Counted from the first letter of the stretch, positions 1 through 10,291 are shown. The stretch is DNA of 19,139 nt from Actinomycetota bacterium (GCA_009699165.1 WLOR01000012.1:1-19139); one strand, 5' to 3'. Made by a program: numbers and translations. The notes: generated by a model not told the origin, from the letters alone.

Positions 1-58
1 TCGAACCCCTAACCCCCGCCTTGCAAAGGCGGTGCTCTACCAATTGAGCTAGGTCCCC
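1..58 (-). tRNA. tRNA-Ala (anticodon TGC), 3' part cut by the window edge
   Basis: Read on the minus strand, the gene starts with acceptor arm GGGGACC and D-stem GCTC/GAGC. The anticodon stem is CCGCC/GGCGG around loop TTTGCAA, giving anticodon TGC (alanine). A five-base variable loop and the T-arm beginning AGGGGTTCGA follow, and then the window ends. The last roughly 15 bases (rest of the T-arm and acceptor 3' strand) are missing. It lies 13 bases after tRNA-Ile, so both probably share one transcript. A tRNA-Ile/tRNA-Ala pair after gyrA is common in actinobacteria. Confidence 0.93.
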
Positions 59-71
59 GTATTAGAACGGG

Positions 72-146
72 TGGGCCTAGATGGACTCGAACCATCGACC
101 TCTTCCTTATCAGGGAAGCGCTCTAACCAGGCTGAGCTATAGGCCC
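72..146 (-). tRNA. tRNA-Ile (anticodon GAT)
   Basis: A complete 75-base cloverleaf can be drawn on the minus strand. Acceptor GGGCCTA pairs with TAGGCCC and the discriminator base is A. The D-stem is GCTC/GAGC. The anticodon stem is CTTCC/GGAAG around loop CTGATAA, giving anticodon GAT. The T-arm carries GGTTCGAGTCC. The terminal CCA is not encoded: the bases after the discriminator read CCCG, so CCA must be added by nucleotidyltransferase. The gene sits about 100 bases downstream of gyrA in the same direction. Confidence 0.95.
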
Positions 147-171
147 GCAAGAAAGATCACTCTTTAATGCA

Positions 172-198
172 GAAGCGCAAGGTTACCTTGAACTTCGC
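172..198 (-). repeat. Inverted repeat in the gyrA-tRNA-Ile spacer
   Basis: On the minus strand GAAG, then CAAGG, loop TAA, CCTTG and CTTC can fold into a 4+5 bp hairpin with a 2x2 internal loop. There is no run of T after it, so it is not a convincing intrinsic terminator. It could be a processing or pausing structure between the gyrase mRNA and the tRNAs, or chance. Nothing else recognisable lies in 147-248. Confidence 0.3.
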
Positions 199-248
199 TA
201 ACTCCCAAAATGGCGAATTAGGCCCTACAACTGCAGGAGCGAACCATA

Positions 249-2743
249 CTAAGTTTTCGTAGAAATCTCATCTTCACTGTTTTTTGTCACTGATACCAGG
301 GCTACACCCTCGTCTAGATTGACGAGGCGCACTCCCATAGAGTCACGGCCCGTTTGGCGTACCTCTGCAGCAGGGGTTCGCATGACCGTTCCTGCCGATG
401 TAATCGCTAAAACCTCATCCTCATCGCGCAGCACTAGGGCGCTAACGAGTGAGCCACGTGAGTTTTCATCTATTTTGGCTGCTTTAATGCCGATACCACC
501 GCGGCCTTGCAGACGATATTCATCGATTGGGGTTTTCTTTCCAAAGCCACCATCGGTTGCAGTAAAGACAAATGAATGAGCAGCTAGTTCGCTATCAATG
601 CGCGCCATTGTGAGTAATGAATCCTCGGCACGGAACTTCATACCGATAACACCGCTTGTTGATCGACCCATTGGTCGAAGTGATTCGTCATCTGCTGTAA
701 ATCGTAGAGACATACCTTTGCGAGAAACTAGGAGTAGTTCGTCGTCAGTGTTAATCAATGATGCACTGACGACCTCGTCACCAGGTTTAAGAGAGATTGC
801 AATTAATCCACCTGTTCGAGGTGAATCGAATTCAACCAATGGGGTCTTCTTAATTAATCCACCTTTAGTTGCAAGAACCAAGAATGGCGAAATTGTGTAA
901 TCTTTAAGCGATAACACTTCAGCGATTTTTTCTTCTGGTTTAAATGCCATTAAATTTGCAACATGTTGTCCGCGGGCATCACGCCCGGCGTCAGGTAGCT
1001 CGTGAACTTTAGCGCGATAAACACGCCCTTGATTTGTAAAGAACAGCAACCAATCATGTGTAGATGCGACAAAGAAGTGATCAACTACATCATCTTCTTT
1101 TAACGCTGCGCCTTTTACTCCACGACCACCGCGTCGTTGAGAGCGATACAAATCAGCCATTGTTCGCTTTGAATAACCACCGCGCGTAATCGTTACAACA
1201 ACATCTTGATCTGGAATTAAATCCTCTGCGCTGAAATCGCCTTCACTTGCAACAATCTGTGTGCGGCGCTCATCACCGTATTTTGCAACCAATTCAACAA
1301 GTTCGTTTTTAACTATTTCGCGCTGTTTATCGACGCTAGCCAAGATCGCATTCAACTCAACGATATCTGTCATTAAACCGTCGTATTCGTCGTTAATTTT
1401 TTGACGTTCAAGAGCTGCGATACGACGTAGCTGCATATCCAAAATGGCATTTGCTTGAATCTCATCTACATCAAGTAGCTTCATCAAGCCTGTTCGTGCC
1501 TCTTCGGGTGTGGTTGAGGCGCGAATTAATGCGATTACAGCATCGAGGGCATCGAGGGCTTTTAGATATCCCTGCAAGATGTGTGCACGACGCTCTTTTT
1601 CAGCCAGGCGGAATTTGGTGCGGCGAACAATTACTTCGACTTGGTGCTCGATGTAGTAACGAATGAACTCATCTAGCCGTAACGTGCGAGGTACGCCGTC
1701 TACCAGCGCCAACATGTTTGCACCAAAAGTATCTTGCAACTGTGTGTGCTTGTAGAGATTATTTAAGATCACCTTTGGAATTGCACTGCTTTGAAGAACC
1801 ACAACTAAACGTTGTCCTAAGCGCTCATTACCCTCGTCGCGGACATCGGCAATTCCTTTAATCTTTCCATCTTTTACAAGCTCAGCGATTTTAAGGGCTA
1901 AATTATCTGGGTTAACTTGATAAGGAAGTTCACTAATTACCAGACACGTACGTTTGTTAATCTCTTCAACTTGCACAACTGCTCGCATAGTAATTGATCC
2001 ACGGCCAGTTCGATAAGCATCTTCAATTCCCCCACGCCCAACAATTAATCCTTTTGTTGGAAAATCAGGACCTTTTACTATCTTCAATAGTTCATTAAGT
2101 AGTTCCTCTTGTTTTAACTCAGGATGTTCGAGTGTATAAACAACCGCTTCACCGATTTCACGTAAGTTGTGTGGAGGGATATTTGTTGCCATACCAACTG
2201 CAATTCCGGCACTTCCATTAACGAGAAGATTCGGGAATCGAGATGGTAGGACGGTTGGCTCTTGGGAGCGGCCGTCATAGTTAGGAACAAAGTTAACTGT
2301 GTCTTCATCGATATCGCGCATCATCTCCATGGCAATAGGAGATAACCGTGCTTCGGTATATCGCATCGCTGCAGCTGGGTCATTGCCGGGTGAACCAAAG
2401 TTTCCATTACCATCGATTAAGAGATATCGAAGAGACCAGTGTTGAGCTAGGCGAACTACTGAATCGTAAATAGCTGTGTCGCCGTGCGGGTGGTAGTTAC
2501 CCATAACGTCACCGACAATGCGTGAGGATTTGTAGTAACCCTTATCTGGTCGATAACCAGCGTCATACATTGCATAAAGCACTCGTCGGTGAACAGGCTT
2601 TAAACCATCACGAACATCTGGAAGTGCCCGTCCGACAATAACTGACATGGCATAGTCAAGGTAAGAGCGCGCCATTTCAACTTGCAGATCAACGGTCTCA
2701 ATCTTGTCGAATGACTCTAGGTTCTTTGGGTTTAGATCATCCA

Positions 2744-2744
<1 letters not shown>
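249..2744 (-). CDS. gyrA: DNA gyrase subunit A
   Basis: GyrA is the DNA-breaking and rejoining subunit of gyrase. With GyrB it forms an A2B2 enzyme that adds negative supercoils using ATP. The 831 residues are full length for the family. The breakage-reunion domain comes first. The quinolone region at about 79-101 includes HPHGDT (85-90), with Thr90 at the position of E. coli Ser83 and Asp94 present, so no classical resistance change is visible. The catalytic tyrosine is Tyr129 in AAMRYTE. The C-terminal beta-pinwheel has its GyrA box QRRGGRG near residues 535-541, required for DNA wrapping. The ATG overlaps the gyrB stop by one base (TAATG) and has only a weak Shine-Dalgarno, so translation is probably coupled to gyrB. 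Confidence 0.98.
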
Positions 2745-4864
<2,120 letters not shown>

Positions 4865-5323
4865 TTAGCCGTAGGTATCCCTTGGGCCTCTGGCGTTACG
4901 GATACTTCGGATCCCTTTTTTCCATGTTGGGCCAGTTGGGCCTAAAAAGACAAGTTTTTCGACAGTCGCCCCTGATGGATCGTTTTGGATTGTGGCGAGA
5001 AGTTCTGTCGCGACTAATCCTAATTGGGTTGCCCATGCCGTCGAAGATGTCTGAATAACCAACACGCCTTCTGTAATCGAGATTGGTGTTGAGTGTTGGG
5101 CAATGTCAGCGCCAACTATTTTTTCCCACGTAATAAATAGATTTCCTTCAGCTAACCCACTATCCCATTCGCGCTCTGAGATTAAATTACTTAAGACGCC
5201 GCCAATTAGTTCGGGGTCACCGGGTTGCCCACTGCGTTGTGTTGGTGCGGGTTTATTTATTTTTCTTATAACTCCAGTTTTGAAAGCTTTAAAAAGATCG
5301 AGTGCTAAATCGCGTCTCTCCAT
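4865..5323 (-). CDS. dciA: DUF721 / DciA-family protein, probable replicative helicase loader or operator
   Basis: This 152-residue protein matches the DUF721 (DciA) family, which in bacteria lacking DnaC/DnaI-type loaders interacts with DnaB helicase; the actinobacterial member lies between recF and gyrB, as here. The N-terminal 40 residues are basic. The conserved core runs from about residue 38 to 112, with W66 and G71 (WEKIVGADIAQH) and the family signature TSSTAWATQL at 92-101. The C-terminal 25 residues are basic, fitting DNA contact. Its ATG overlaps the recF stop by one base (TAATG), indicating coupling. The family assignment is secure; the helicase-loading role is taken from studied relatives. 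Confidence 0.88.
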   Translation of the reverse strand: MERRDLALDLFKAFKTGVIRKINKPAPTQRSGQPGDPELIGGVLSNLISEREWDSGLAEGNLFITWEKIVGADIAQHSTPISITEGVLVIQTSSTAWATQLGLVATELLATIQNDPSGATVEKLVFLGPTGPTWKKGIRSIRNARGPRDTYG

Positions 5324-6417
5324 TAGTTTTTACCTTTTTTTACTAAGCCGGGCGTTACGTAAAACCTTTGAGTTAAAAGCTCTTGGGGTAAATCACTTTC
5401 AACAGCTGCGGTGATTATTGTTTGTTCTGCGACTTGAGTTGCTGACATTAGTTGGTGGCGCCTAGATGTATCAAGCTCTGCAAAAACATCATCGAGGATT
5501 AGAATTGGCTCTGATCCCTCGTCTTTAAGTAGGTTGAACGAACCAATCCGAAGCGAGATTGCCATAGACCAAGATTCGCCATGACTTGCATAACCTTTGG
5601 CTGGGAAATCACCAAGTTGTAAATGTAAGTCATCTCTATGCGGCCCAATTAAGCAGACGCCTCTCTCTATCTCTTGATAGGCAATCTCCTCTAATTTTTC
5701 AGAGATTATAGAAATATTATTATTAATGTCGCTATTAACACCTTGCGTGCTGCATTTATAAGCGATTGAGGCTGGCTTAACTTCATTTAAATTTGCGTAA
5801 TTCTTTCTCACCCATGGGTTTAATGCATCAACGAGAGAGATTCTCTCTGCCGTTAACTGCGCGCCAAAGTGAATTAACTGTTCATTCCATGGCACAAGTG
5901 CGTGTGATGATGCTCGGGTTTTTAGTAAGGCGTTTCTTTGTTTAACTACCCTTTCATAATCTGCGATTACTCCAGCCATTCGGGGTGAACGAGTGATTAG
6001 TAATCGATCTAAGAAATCACGTCGGATGCCTGGATCTCCACGCACGAGATCTAAATCTTCGGGGGAAAAATAGACTAATTGGCATGCGCCAAGGATCTCT
6101 CGCTGGCTTTTTGTTGGGTTGGAGTTAAGTTTGGCGCGGTTTGCTTTATTAATATTTATCTCTAAATCCACCTGCAGGCTTCGATCATCTCTCTCTATCT
6201 CGGCGCGGATGATCGCTTGTTGTGCGCCTAGTGTTACTAACGGGGTGTTATTTAAAACTCGGTGAGAAGATAGAAAAGAGAGATAGATTAAAGATTCGGC
6301 GATGTTTGTTTTACCCGAACCGTTATCACCGATAAAGGTTGTAACCCCAGGTTGTAAATCTAGCTCTAGGTTTGAGTAAGAGCGAAAGTTGGTTAGTGCC
6401 AACCTTTTAATACGCAT
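5323..6417 (-). CDS. recF: DNA replication and repair protein RecF
   Basis: RecF is an SMC/ABC-like ATPase that, with RecO and RecR, directs RecA to single-stranded gaps at stalled forks. The 364 residues are family-typical. Walker A GDNGSGKT is at 30-37. The RecF-type motif SPEDLDLVRG sits near 116-125, the ABC signature region (GESWSMAISL) near 281-290, and Walker B ILILDDVFAELD near 305-316. The ATG at 6417 has no clear Shine-Dalgarno in the 16-base AT-rich gap after dnaN, so expression probably depends on read-through from dnaN. The gnd gene found near here in some actinobacteria is absent. Confidence 0.96.
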   Translation of the reverse strand: MRIKRLALTNFRSYSNLELDLQPGVTTFIGDNGSGKTNIAESLIYLSFLSSHRVLNNTPLVTLGAQQAIIRAEIERDDRSLQVDLEININKANRAKLNSNPTKSQREILGACQLVYFSPEDLDLVRGDPGIRRDFLDRLLITRSPRMAGVIADYERVVKQRNALLKTRASSHALVPWNEQLIHFGAQLTAERISLVDALNPWVRKNYANLNEVKPASIAYKCSTQGVNSDINNNISIISEKLEEIAYQEIERGVCLIGPHRDDLHLQLGDFPAKGYASHGESWSMAISLRIGSFNLLKDEGSEPILILDDVFAELDTSRRHQLMSATQVAEQTIITAAVESDLPQELLTQRFYVTPGLVKKGKN

Positions 6418-6433
6418 AATAAATTCTTAATAT

Positions 6434-7564
6434 TTAAGAGGCGTAACGCATTGGCATTAGTAAGTATTTATAACTTTCTATAAGCGTTCCGTCTTTATCG
6501 CTCTTACCCATTAAAATAGCTGGCTTGTTAGGTCCGGTGAAAGAAATCTGTACAAATTTCGTTCCTACTGCAGTTAAACCATCAGCTAGAAATGTTGGGT
6601 TGAAAGCTATGGCTATCGCTTCACCGGTTAATAAAATCTCAATAGCTTCTGTAGCTTGTGCCTCTTCTCCAGCGCCAGCCTCTAGTGAGAGGGTGTTGTT
6701 GTTGAAATCCAAACGTAAGGGAACGGTTTTGTCGGTAACTAATGCGACGCGCTTTACAGAGTCTAATAATGTGGCGACTTCAATAAGTGCTGTAGTTGTA
6801 ACCTCTTGAGGTAATAGATGACGAAATGGTGGGAAGTTTCCATCTAACATGCGAGAAGTCATTGTTTTTCCATCGCTTGCAAAACCAGCTAGTCGATCAT
6901 TGCTAGTTGTTGGGGCAAAAGAAAGTGAAACGTTTTTTGTTCCGGTTAAAGATTTTGCAGCATCTGCAATAGTTCTAGCGCGCAAAAGAGCCGTTGTTGA
7001 AAAGTTTGGTGTTGATGGTTCCCATACAATCTCTCGAACAGCTAGTCGGTATCTATCTGTGGCGGCTAGTGTGACTGATTCTTCATTTATCTCTACATGT
7101 ACTCCGGTTAATGTAGGTAAAGAGTCATCGCGCCCGGCAGCTACAGCGACTTGAGATACAGCGGTAGCGAAGATATCGCTTGCAATCACCCCTGTTGTTG
7201 TTGGTAGTTCAGGCAAGTTTGGATATTCCTCCACTGTAAGAGTGGGGAGTGTGAATTTGGCGTTTCCACTTGTAACTAATACTCGTGTTCCATCGAGTGT
7301 AAAAGTGATTGGTTTATTAGGTAGTGATCGGGAGATCTCAGCCAGTAAACGTCCTGGCACCAACACAGTCCCAGCCTCTTTAATCTCAGCTTGGAAGTGA
7401 GCTTTACTAGCTGTCTCTAAATCTGATGCCGACAAATAAACTTGTTCGCCGGTCGCCTCTATAACTATTCCCAGCAACTCGGTTTTAATAGGTCGGGTTG
7501 AAAGACTCCTCGAGACCCAATTAACACCATCGACTAAAGCAGACTGCTCAACTGTGAACTTCAT
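6434..7564 (-). CDS. dnaN: DNA polymerase III beta sliding clamp
   Basis: DnaN is the ring-shaped clamp that tethers DNA polymerase III and many repair enzymes to DNA. From the chosen start the protein has 376 residues, usual for three clamp domains; the C-terminus is YKYLLMPMRYAS, with the typical LMPM[R] clamp ending. I start at the ATG at 7564 (MKFTVEQ) because GGGGAG lies six to eleven bases upstream and the family starts this way. A TTG four codons upstream would place that Shine-Dalgarno inside the gene. The ATG overlaps the stop of a small upstream reading frame (ATGA), noted separately. Confidence 0.96.
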   Translation of the reverse strand: MKFTVEQSALVDGVNWVSRSLSTRPIKTELLGIVIEATGEQVYLSASDLETASKAHFQAEIKEAGTVLVPGRLLAEISRSLPNKPITFTLDGTRVLVTSGNAKFTLPTLTVEEYPNLPELPTTTGVIASDIFATAVSQVAVAAGRDDSLPTLTGVHVEINEESVTLAATDRYRLAVREIVWEPSTPNFSTTALLRARTIADAAKSLTGTKNVSLSFAPTTSNDRLAGFASDGKTMTSRMLDGNFPPFRHLLPQEVTTTALIEVATLLDSVKRVALVTDKTVPLRLDFNNNTLSLEAGAGEEAQATEAIEILLTGEAIAIAFNPTFLADGLTAVGTKFVQISFTGPNKPAILMGKSDKDGTLIESYKYLLMPMRYAS

Positions 7565-7791
7565 AATGCTCCCCAAAGTAGTGAAAGGTTCGTTGTAGAG
7601 GTAGATCTATATATGTAAAGGTAGTCGTAGTAACCAGAGAGTTTTTGTGTGGAAAAGAGATAAAAACCCTGCTCAAAGCGGAGTGTGGAGCGGTATAACT
7701 TGTGGAGAAAAATTGAATTTGTGGGGATAACGCTACCTAACTTTAAACCCCTCGGTAGATTCATTTTCAACCCATAGCTCTTTACCCACAT
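7561..7791 (-). CDS. Possible small ORF (76 aa) between dnaA and dnaN, of unknown function
   Basis: A 76-codon frame runs through the putative origin. Its ATG (7789-7791) is preceded by a strong Shine-Dalgarno (TTGGAGG then TTTTT), and its TGA overlaps the dnaN ATG as ATGA, the classic arrangement for translational coupling. The start MWVKS resembles the first residues of DnaA (MDVKE), and the DNA around it resembles the dnaA start region. The rest (for example YYDYLYIYRSTSTT) resembles no family I know and has no signal peptide or domain. It lies over DnaA-box-like sites. It could be a coupling leader for dnaN, a decayed duplicate of the dnaA 5' end, or chance. Confidence 0.3.
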   Translation of the reverse strand: MWVKSYGLKMNLPRGLKLGSVIPTNSIFLHKLYRSTLRFEQGFYLFSTQKLSGYYDYLYIYRSTSTTNLSLLWGAL

Positions 7792-7823
7792 AAAAACCTC
7801 CAATATCCACAGTTATCCACAAC
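7778..7823. repeat. Copy A of a dnaA-flanking imperfect direct repeat
   Basis: This segment matches 9265-9316 with small insertions/deletions. Shared blocks on the plus strand are CTCTTTA, CATAA, TCCAATATCCACAG and TTATCCACAAC. Read on the minus strand both copies hold a DnaA-box pair, a purine-rich Shine-Dalgarno, an ATG and a GTNAAAGAG-like continuation. In copy B that ATG starts dnaA; here it starts the 76-codon frame. Confidence 0.65.
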
Positions 7824-7832
7824 ATATCCACA
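7803..7832 (+). promoter_or_regulatory. Three phased DnaA boxes
   Basis: ATATCCACA, TTATCCACA and ATATCCACA follow one another with starts at 7803, 7813 and 7824. The middle one matches the TTATCCACA consensus exactly and the others differ at the first base. The 10-11 base phasing places the boxes on the same face of the helix, suited to cooperative DnaA filament growth. Confidence 0.8.
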
Positions 7833-7872
7833 ACTGGGGGCAACTAGTGGCAAAAAGGAGATTTCGGACATT

Positions 7873-9279
7873 TTATCGAGCCTGTTGCTTAATTCTATTA
7901 GTGAGCTCAGTGACCTGATTGTAAATAGATCGGCGCTCAGCCATTAACTGGCGAATTTTCCGGTCGGCGTGCATAACAGTTGTATGGTCCCGGCCGCCAA
8001 AAGTCTGACCAATCTTTGGAAGAGAGAGCTCGGTTAGTTCGCGACAGAGGTACATAGCGATCTGGCGGGCATTGACCAAAAGCCGTGAACGGGACGTGCC
8101 ACATAAATCATCGATAGTCAACGAGAAATAAGCCGCTGTCTGAGCCATGATGGTCGCGCCTGTGATTTCAGGGTTGCCCTCATTGGGGATTAGATCCTTT
8201 AAAACAATCTCAGCTAAAGATAGATCCACACTCTGCCTATTAAGAGATGCGAAAGCGGTTACACGGATTAATGCTCCTTCAAGCTCGCGGATATTTGTAG
8301 AGATTTTACTTGCGATGTATTCCAAAACATCATCCGGAGCGTTTAATTTATCTTGGGCGGCTTTCTTGCGCAAAATTGCAATACGCGTTTCAAGTTCAGG
8401 AGGCTGAATATCAGTAATCAAACCCCATTCAAAACGACTACGCAAACGATCCTCCAAAGTTGTCAACTGTTTTGGAGGACGGTCACTCGAGATCACTATC
8501 TGTTTGTTTGCGTTATATAAAGTATTAAAAGTATGGAAAAACTCTTCTTGGGTTCGCTCTTTATTTTCTAAAAACTGAATGTCATCAACAATTAAAATAT
8601 CTAGATCTCGATAACGTCTTTGAAAAGCAGATGCTTTGTCATCACGAATAGAGTTAATGAAGTCATTTGTGAACTCTTCTGACGAGACATAACGCACGCG
8701 GACATTGCCATACAACTCTTTCGCATATGCTCCAATAGCGTGCAGGAGATGGGTTTTACCTAACCCAGACTCACCATAAATAAATAGCGGGTTATATGCT
8801 TTTGCTGGCGCTTCAGCAACTGCAACAGCGGCGGCATGAGCGAAACGATTTGATGATCCAACAACAAATTTTTCAAATGTGTAACGAGGGTTTAATTGTG
8901 AAACCTCTGAACTGGGAAGGTTTTGTGGAGTTGAATCATTTCTACCAGTTCCAACTTTAGGTGCTACATAATCAATCTCAACCTCAAAAGTTGGTAAATT
9001 TAAAATCTCTAATGTTTCATCGACCGTGACGGCGATATTAGTTTTCTCGCCAAGCTCTCTAGAGAGAACCTCACTTACGGCGTTGCGAAGCCGACTCTCT
9101 AAAACATCTTTTGCAAAAAGATTTGGTGTAGCGATCAACAAGGTTGTTTGATCACTGTTGTGCAATAAACCAAGAGGCTTTGAAAGTTGTAAAAAAGCGC
9201 GATGTTGAGGTGCATCTGATGCCACCTCTTCAATAACCCTGCCCCATAAGGAGCTAAGTTCAATCTCTTTAACATCCAT
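7873..9279 (-). CDS. dnaA: Chromosomal replication initiator protein DnaA
   Basis: DnaA is the AAA+ initiator that binds DnaA boxes, melts oriC and recruits helicase. The 468 residues contain the N-terminal interaction domain I (about 1-85), a short linker domain II, AAA+ domain III with Walker [10 protein letters not shown] (about 168-176) and Walker [10 protein letters not shown] (about 226-234), and helix-turn-helix domain IV with the signature [15 protein letters not shown] (about 427-441). I chose the ATG at 9279 (MDVKEIEL) because GGAGAGG precedes it at proper spacing. A TTG 12 codons upstream would translate the DnaA boxes. DnaA boxes just upstream (9294-9314) suggest autoregulation. 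Confidence 0.97.
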   Translation of the reverse strand: MDVKEIELSSLWGRVIEEVASDAPQHRAFLQLSKPLGLLHNSDQTTLLIATPNLFAKDVLESRLRNAVSEVLSRELGEKTNIAVTVDETLEILNLPTFEVEIDYVAPKVGTGRNDSTPQNLPSSEVSQLNPRYTFEKFVVGSSNRFAHAAAVAVAEAPAKAYNPLFIYGESGLGKTHLLHAIGAYAKELYGNVRVRYVSSEEFTNDFINSIRDDKASAFQRRYRDLDILIVDDIQFLENKERTQEEFFHTFNTLYNANKQIVISSDRPPKQLTTLEDRLRSRFEWGLITDIQPPELETRIAILRKKAAQDKLNAPDDVLEYIASKISTNIRELEGALIRVTAFASLNRQSVDLSLAEIVLKDLIPNEGNPEITGATIMAQTAAYFSLTIDDLCGTSRSRLLVNARQIAMYLCRELTELSLPKIGQTFGGRDHTTVMHADRKIRQLMAERRSIYNQVTELTNRIKQQAR

Positions 9280-9316
9280 AAGAAGCCTCTCCAATATCCA
9301 CAGGGTTATCCACAAC
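9265..9316. repeat. Copy B of the dnaA-flanking repeat, containing the dnaA start region and two DnaA boxes
   Basis: DnaA boxes ATATCCACA (9294-9302) and perfect TTATCCACA (9306-9314) lie in the same orientation 12 bases apart, immediately upstream of the dnaA Shine-Dalgarno. The segment resembles 7778-7823, differing mainly by a GG insertion between the boxes and a two-base change in the Shine-Dalgarno. DnaA bound here would cover the dnaA leader, so these boxes may serve in both autoregulation and origin function. Confidence 0.65.
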
Positions 9317-9459
9317 CTGTGGTCTAAACCTCAGGTTGAGCCCTTAATAAACCCCTTTTCCAGGAAAACCTGTGGAGGGAGTCGAAAAGTAGAGCGAAAA
9401 CAGTAAAAAAGCAACTAGTTATCCACAGCACATATGCCGGAAGTACGCTAAAACTGAGT
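9317..9459. promoter_or_regulatory. dnaA-rpmH divergent spacer with a further DnaA box
   Basis: This part of the spacer carries a perfect DnaA box TTATCCACA (9419-9427) and a weak opposite site TGTGGAGGG (9371-9379). An inverted repeat AACCTG/CAGGTT is at 9314-9337. The leftward dnaA promoter should lie here; TACTTT on the minus strand near 9387-9392 fits the TANNNT -10 pattern of actinobacteria but has no clear -35. Together with the dnaA-dnaN cluster the boxes make a bipartite layout flanking dnaA. Confidence 0.5.
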
Positions 9460-9489
9460 TTGACCGACTTATCCCCAGACCTCTACCGT
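9460..9489 (+). promoter_or_regulatory. Probable rpmH promoter
   Basis: A -35 TTGACC (9460-9465) and a -10 TACCGT (9484-9489), which fits the TANNNT form, are separated by 18 bases, about 60 bases before the rpmH start. A DnaA-box-like TTATCCCCA (9469-9477) lies in the spacer between them, so DnaA could in principle block RNA polymerase here. Confidence 0.6.
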
Positions 9490-9551
9490 TACACCCTCGC
9501 TTCCCCCGTATTTCTGACCGTAGTGATCTTTATATTTCTTAGGAGCTCCAC

Positions 9552-9689
9552 ATGACAAAACGTACCTTCCAACCAAATACTCGCCGTCGCGCCAAGAAGC
9601 ACGGCTTCCGTGCACGTATGGCAACTCGCGCCGGCCGTGCCGTTTTAGCGGCACGTCGCGTTAAAGGTCGCGCTCGACTTTCGGCTTAA
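9552..9689 (+). CDS. rpmH: 50S ribosomal protein L34
   Basis: L34 is a small basic protein of the large ribosomal subunit. The 45-residue frame begins [20 protein letters not shown], the family hallmark, and ends in ARLSA. AGGAG (9541-9545) sits six bases before the ATG. It is the first gene of the plus-strand block and lies next to rnpA, the near-universal bacterial pairing. The gene is visibly richer in G+C than its neighbours, which follows from its many Arg and Ala codons. Confidence 0.97.
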   Translation: MTKRTFQPNTRRRAKKHGFRARMATRAGRAVLAARRVKGRARLSA

Positions 9690-9710
9690 GGCTCTTTAAG
9701 ACAATTACTC

Positions 9711-10067
9711 GTGCTAGTTAAATCTGCACGGCTTACAGAGAGCGGCGATTTTGCCCGCGCAACAAAGAGTGGAGTTCGATACTCGTCAGCCAATTTTGTC
9801 GGCTACTTATATATCGACGCGAACTCTATTAACCCTGCTCGCGCTGGATTAATTATCAGCAAAGCCGTCGGAGGTTCTGTCGCACGCCATCGTTTGGCGC
9901 GAAAAATTCGTCACTGCCTACAAGATCACTACACAAAACTTCCAACAGGCTCACTACTTGTTGTTAGGGGACTAAATAACTCCGCTACAGCAGATTGCAA
10001 GCAAGAGGTTGTTGAAGTTATTGAAAAACTTGTGCGAAAGACTAATGAGCGGGCGAACAAAAATTGA
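9711..10067 (+). CDS. rnpA: Ribonuclease P protein component
   Basis: RnpA is the protein subunit that helps the catalytic RNA of RNase P bind pre-tRNA 5' leaders. The 118 residues are normal length. MLVKSARLTESGDFARA is the typical start, and the RNR-type basic motif appears as GGSVARHRLARKIRH (54-68). The start is GTG 21 bases after the rpmH stop, with a poor Shine-Dalgarno. The stop TGA overlaps the yidD TTG start in TTGA. Confidence 0.95.
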   Translation: MLVKSARLTESGDFARATKSGVRYSSANFVGYLYIDANSINPARAGLIISKAVGGSVARHRLARKIRHCLQDHYTKLPTGSLLVVRGLNNSATADCKQEVVEVIEKLVRKTNERANKN

Positions 10068-10288
10068 TAAAAATAATAGTTGCCCCAATCAAAGTTTATA
10101 AAAAATGGATTTCCCCAATGTTTGGCCCAAGATGTAAGTACTACCCCTCGTGTTCAAGTTATGCGGTTTCTGCAATCGAAAATTACGGGCTAAAAGGTGT
10201 TGCAATGAGTGTTTGGCGATTGATGCGTTGTAATCCATGGTCACATGGTGGTGTTGACTATGCAGTTAAAGAAAAGGTTGGAGTTTAA
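10064..10288 (+). CDS. yidD: Membrane protein insertion efficiency factor YidD
   Basis: YidD is a small membrane-associated protein that assists YidC-dependent insertion. The 74 residues contain the full family core: YKKWISPMFGPRCKYYPSCS (12-31) with the conserved Cys24 and Cys30, SYAVSAIENYG, and the MRCNPW motif with Cys56. The start is a TTG at 10064 overlapping the rnpA stop by four bases. No later Met would keep the conserved N-terminal helix, so the TTG is probably correct. Expression is likely coupled to rnpA. Confidence 0.93.
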   Translation: MIKIIVAPIKVYKKWISPMFGPRCKYYPSCSSYAVSAIENYGLKGVAMSVWRLMRCNPWSHGGVDYAVKEKVGV

Positions 10289-10291
10289 TCA

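Larger units (their letters stand above)
7565..7872. other. oriC: Putative chromosomal replication origin (oriC), dnaA-dnaN spacer
   Basis: This 308-base spacer is the usual actinobacterial origin site. One cluster, all in one orientation, has TTACCCACA (7782-7790), ATATCCACA (7803-7811), perfect TTATCCACA (7813-7821) and ATATCCACA (7824-7832); the last three are spaced 10-11 bases apart, about one helical turn. Opposite-orientation degenerate sites are TTTTCCACA (7648-7656), a TGTGGAG site at 7684-7692, TTCTCCACA (7701-7709) and ATCCCCACA (7720-7728). An AT-rich stretch at about 7602-7619 (tagatctatatatgtaaa) is a candidate unwinding element. The dnaN promoter must also lie here, but I see no confident -35/-10 pair. 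Confidence 0.8.

Noticed and set aside
450..466. CACGTG core within gyrA as a third parS
   Set aside because: Only the central six bases and a few flanking bases match; the arms GTTT/AAAC are absent.
7565..7576. Upstream TTG start for dnaN (MGSI extension)
   Set aside because: The TTG overlaps the GGGGAG ribosome-binding site of the ATG at 7564, and clamps normally start MKF.
9280..9315. Upstream TTG start for dnaA (12 extra codons, [12 protein letters not shown])
   Set aside because: It would translate the DnaA boxes and the Shine-Dalgarno GGAGAGG. ATG 9279 has correct spacing and the usual DnaA N-terminus.
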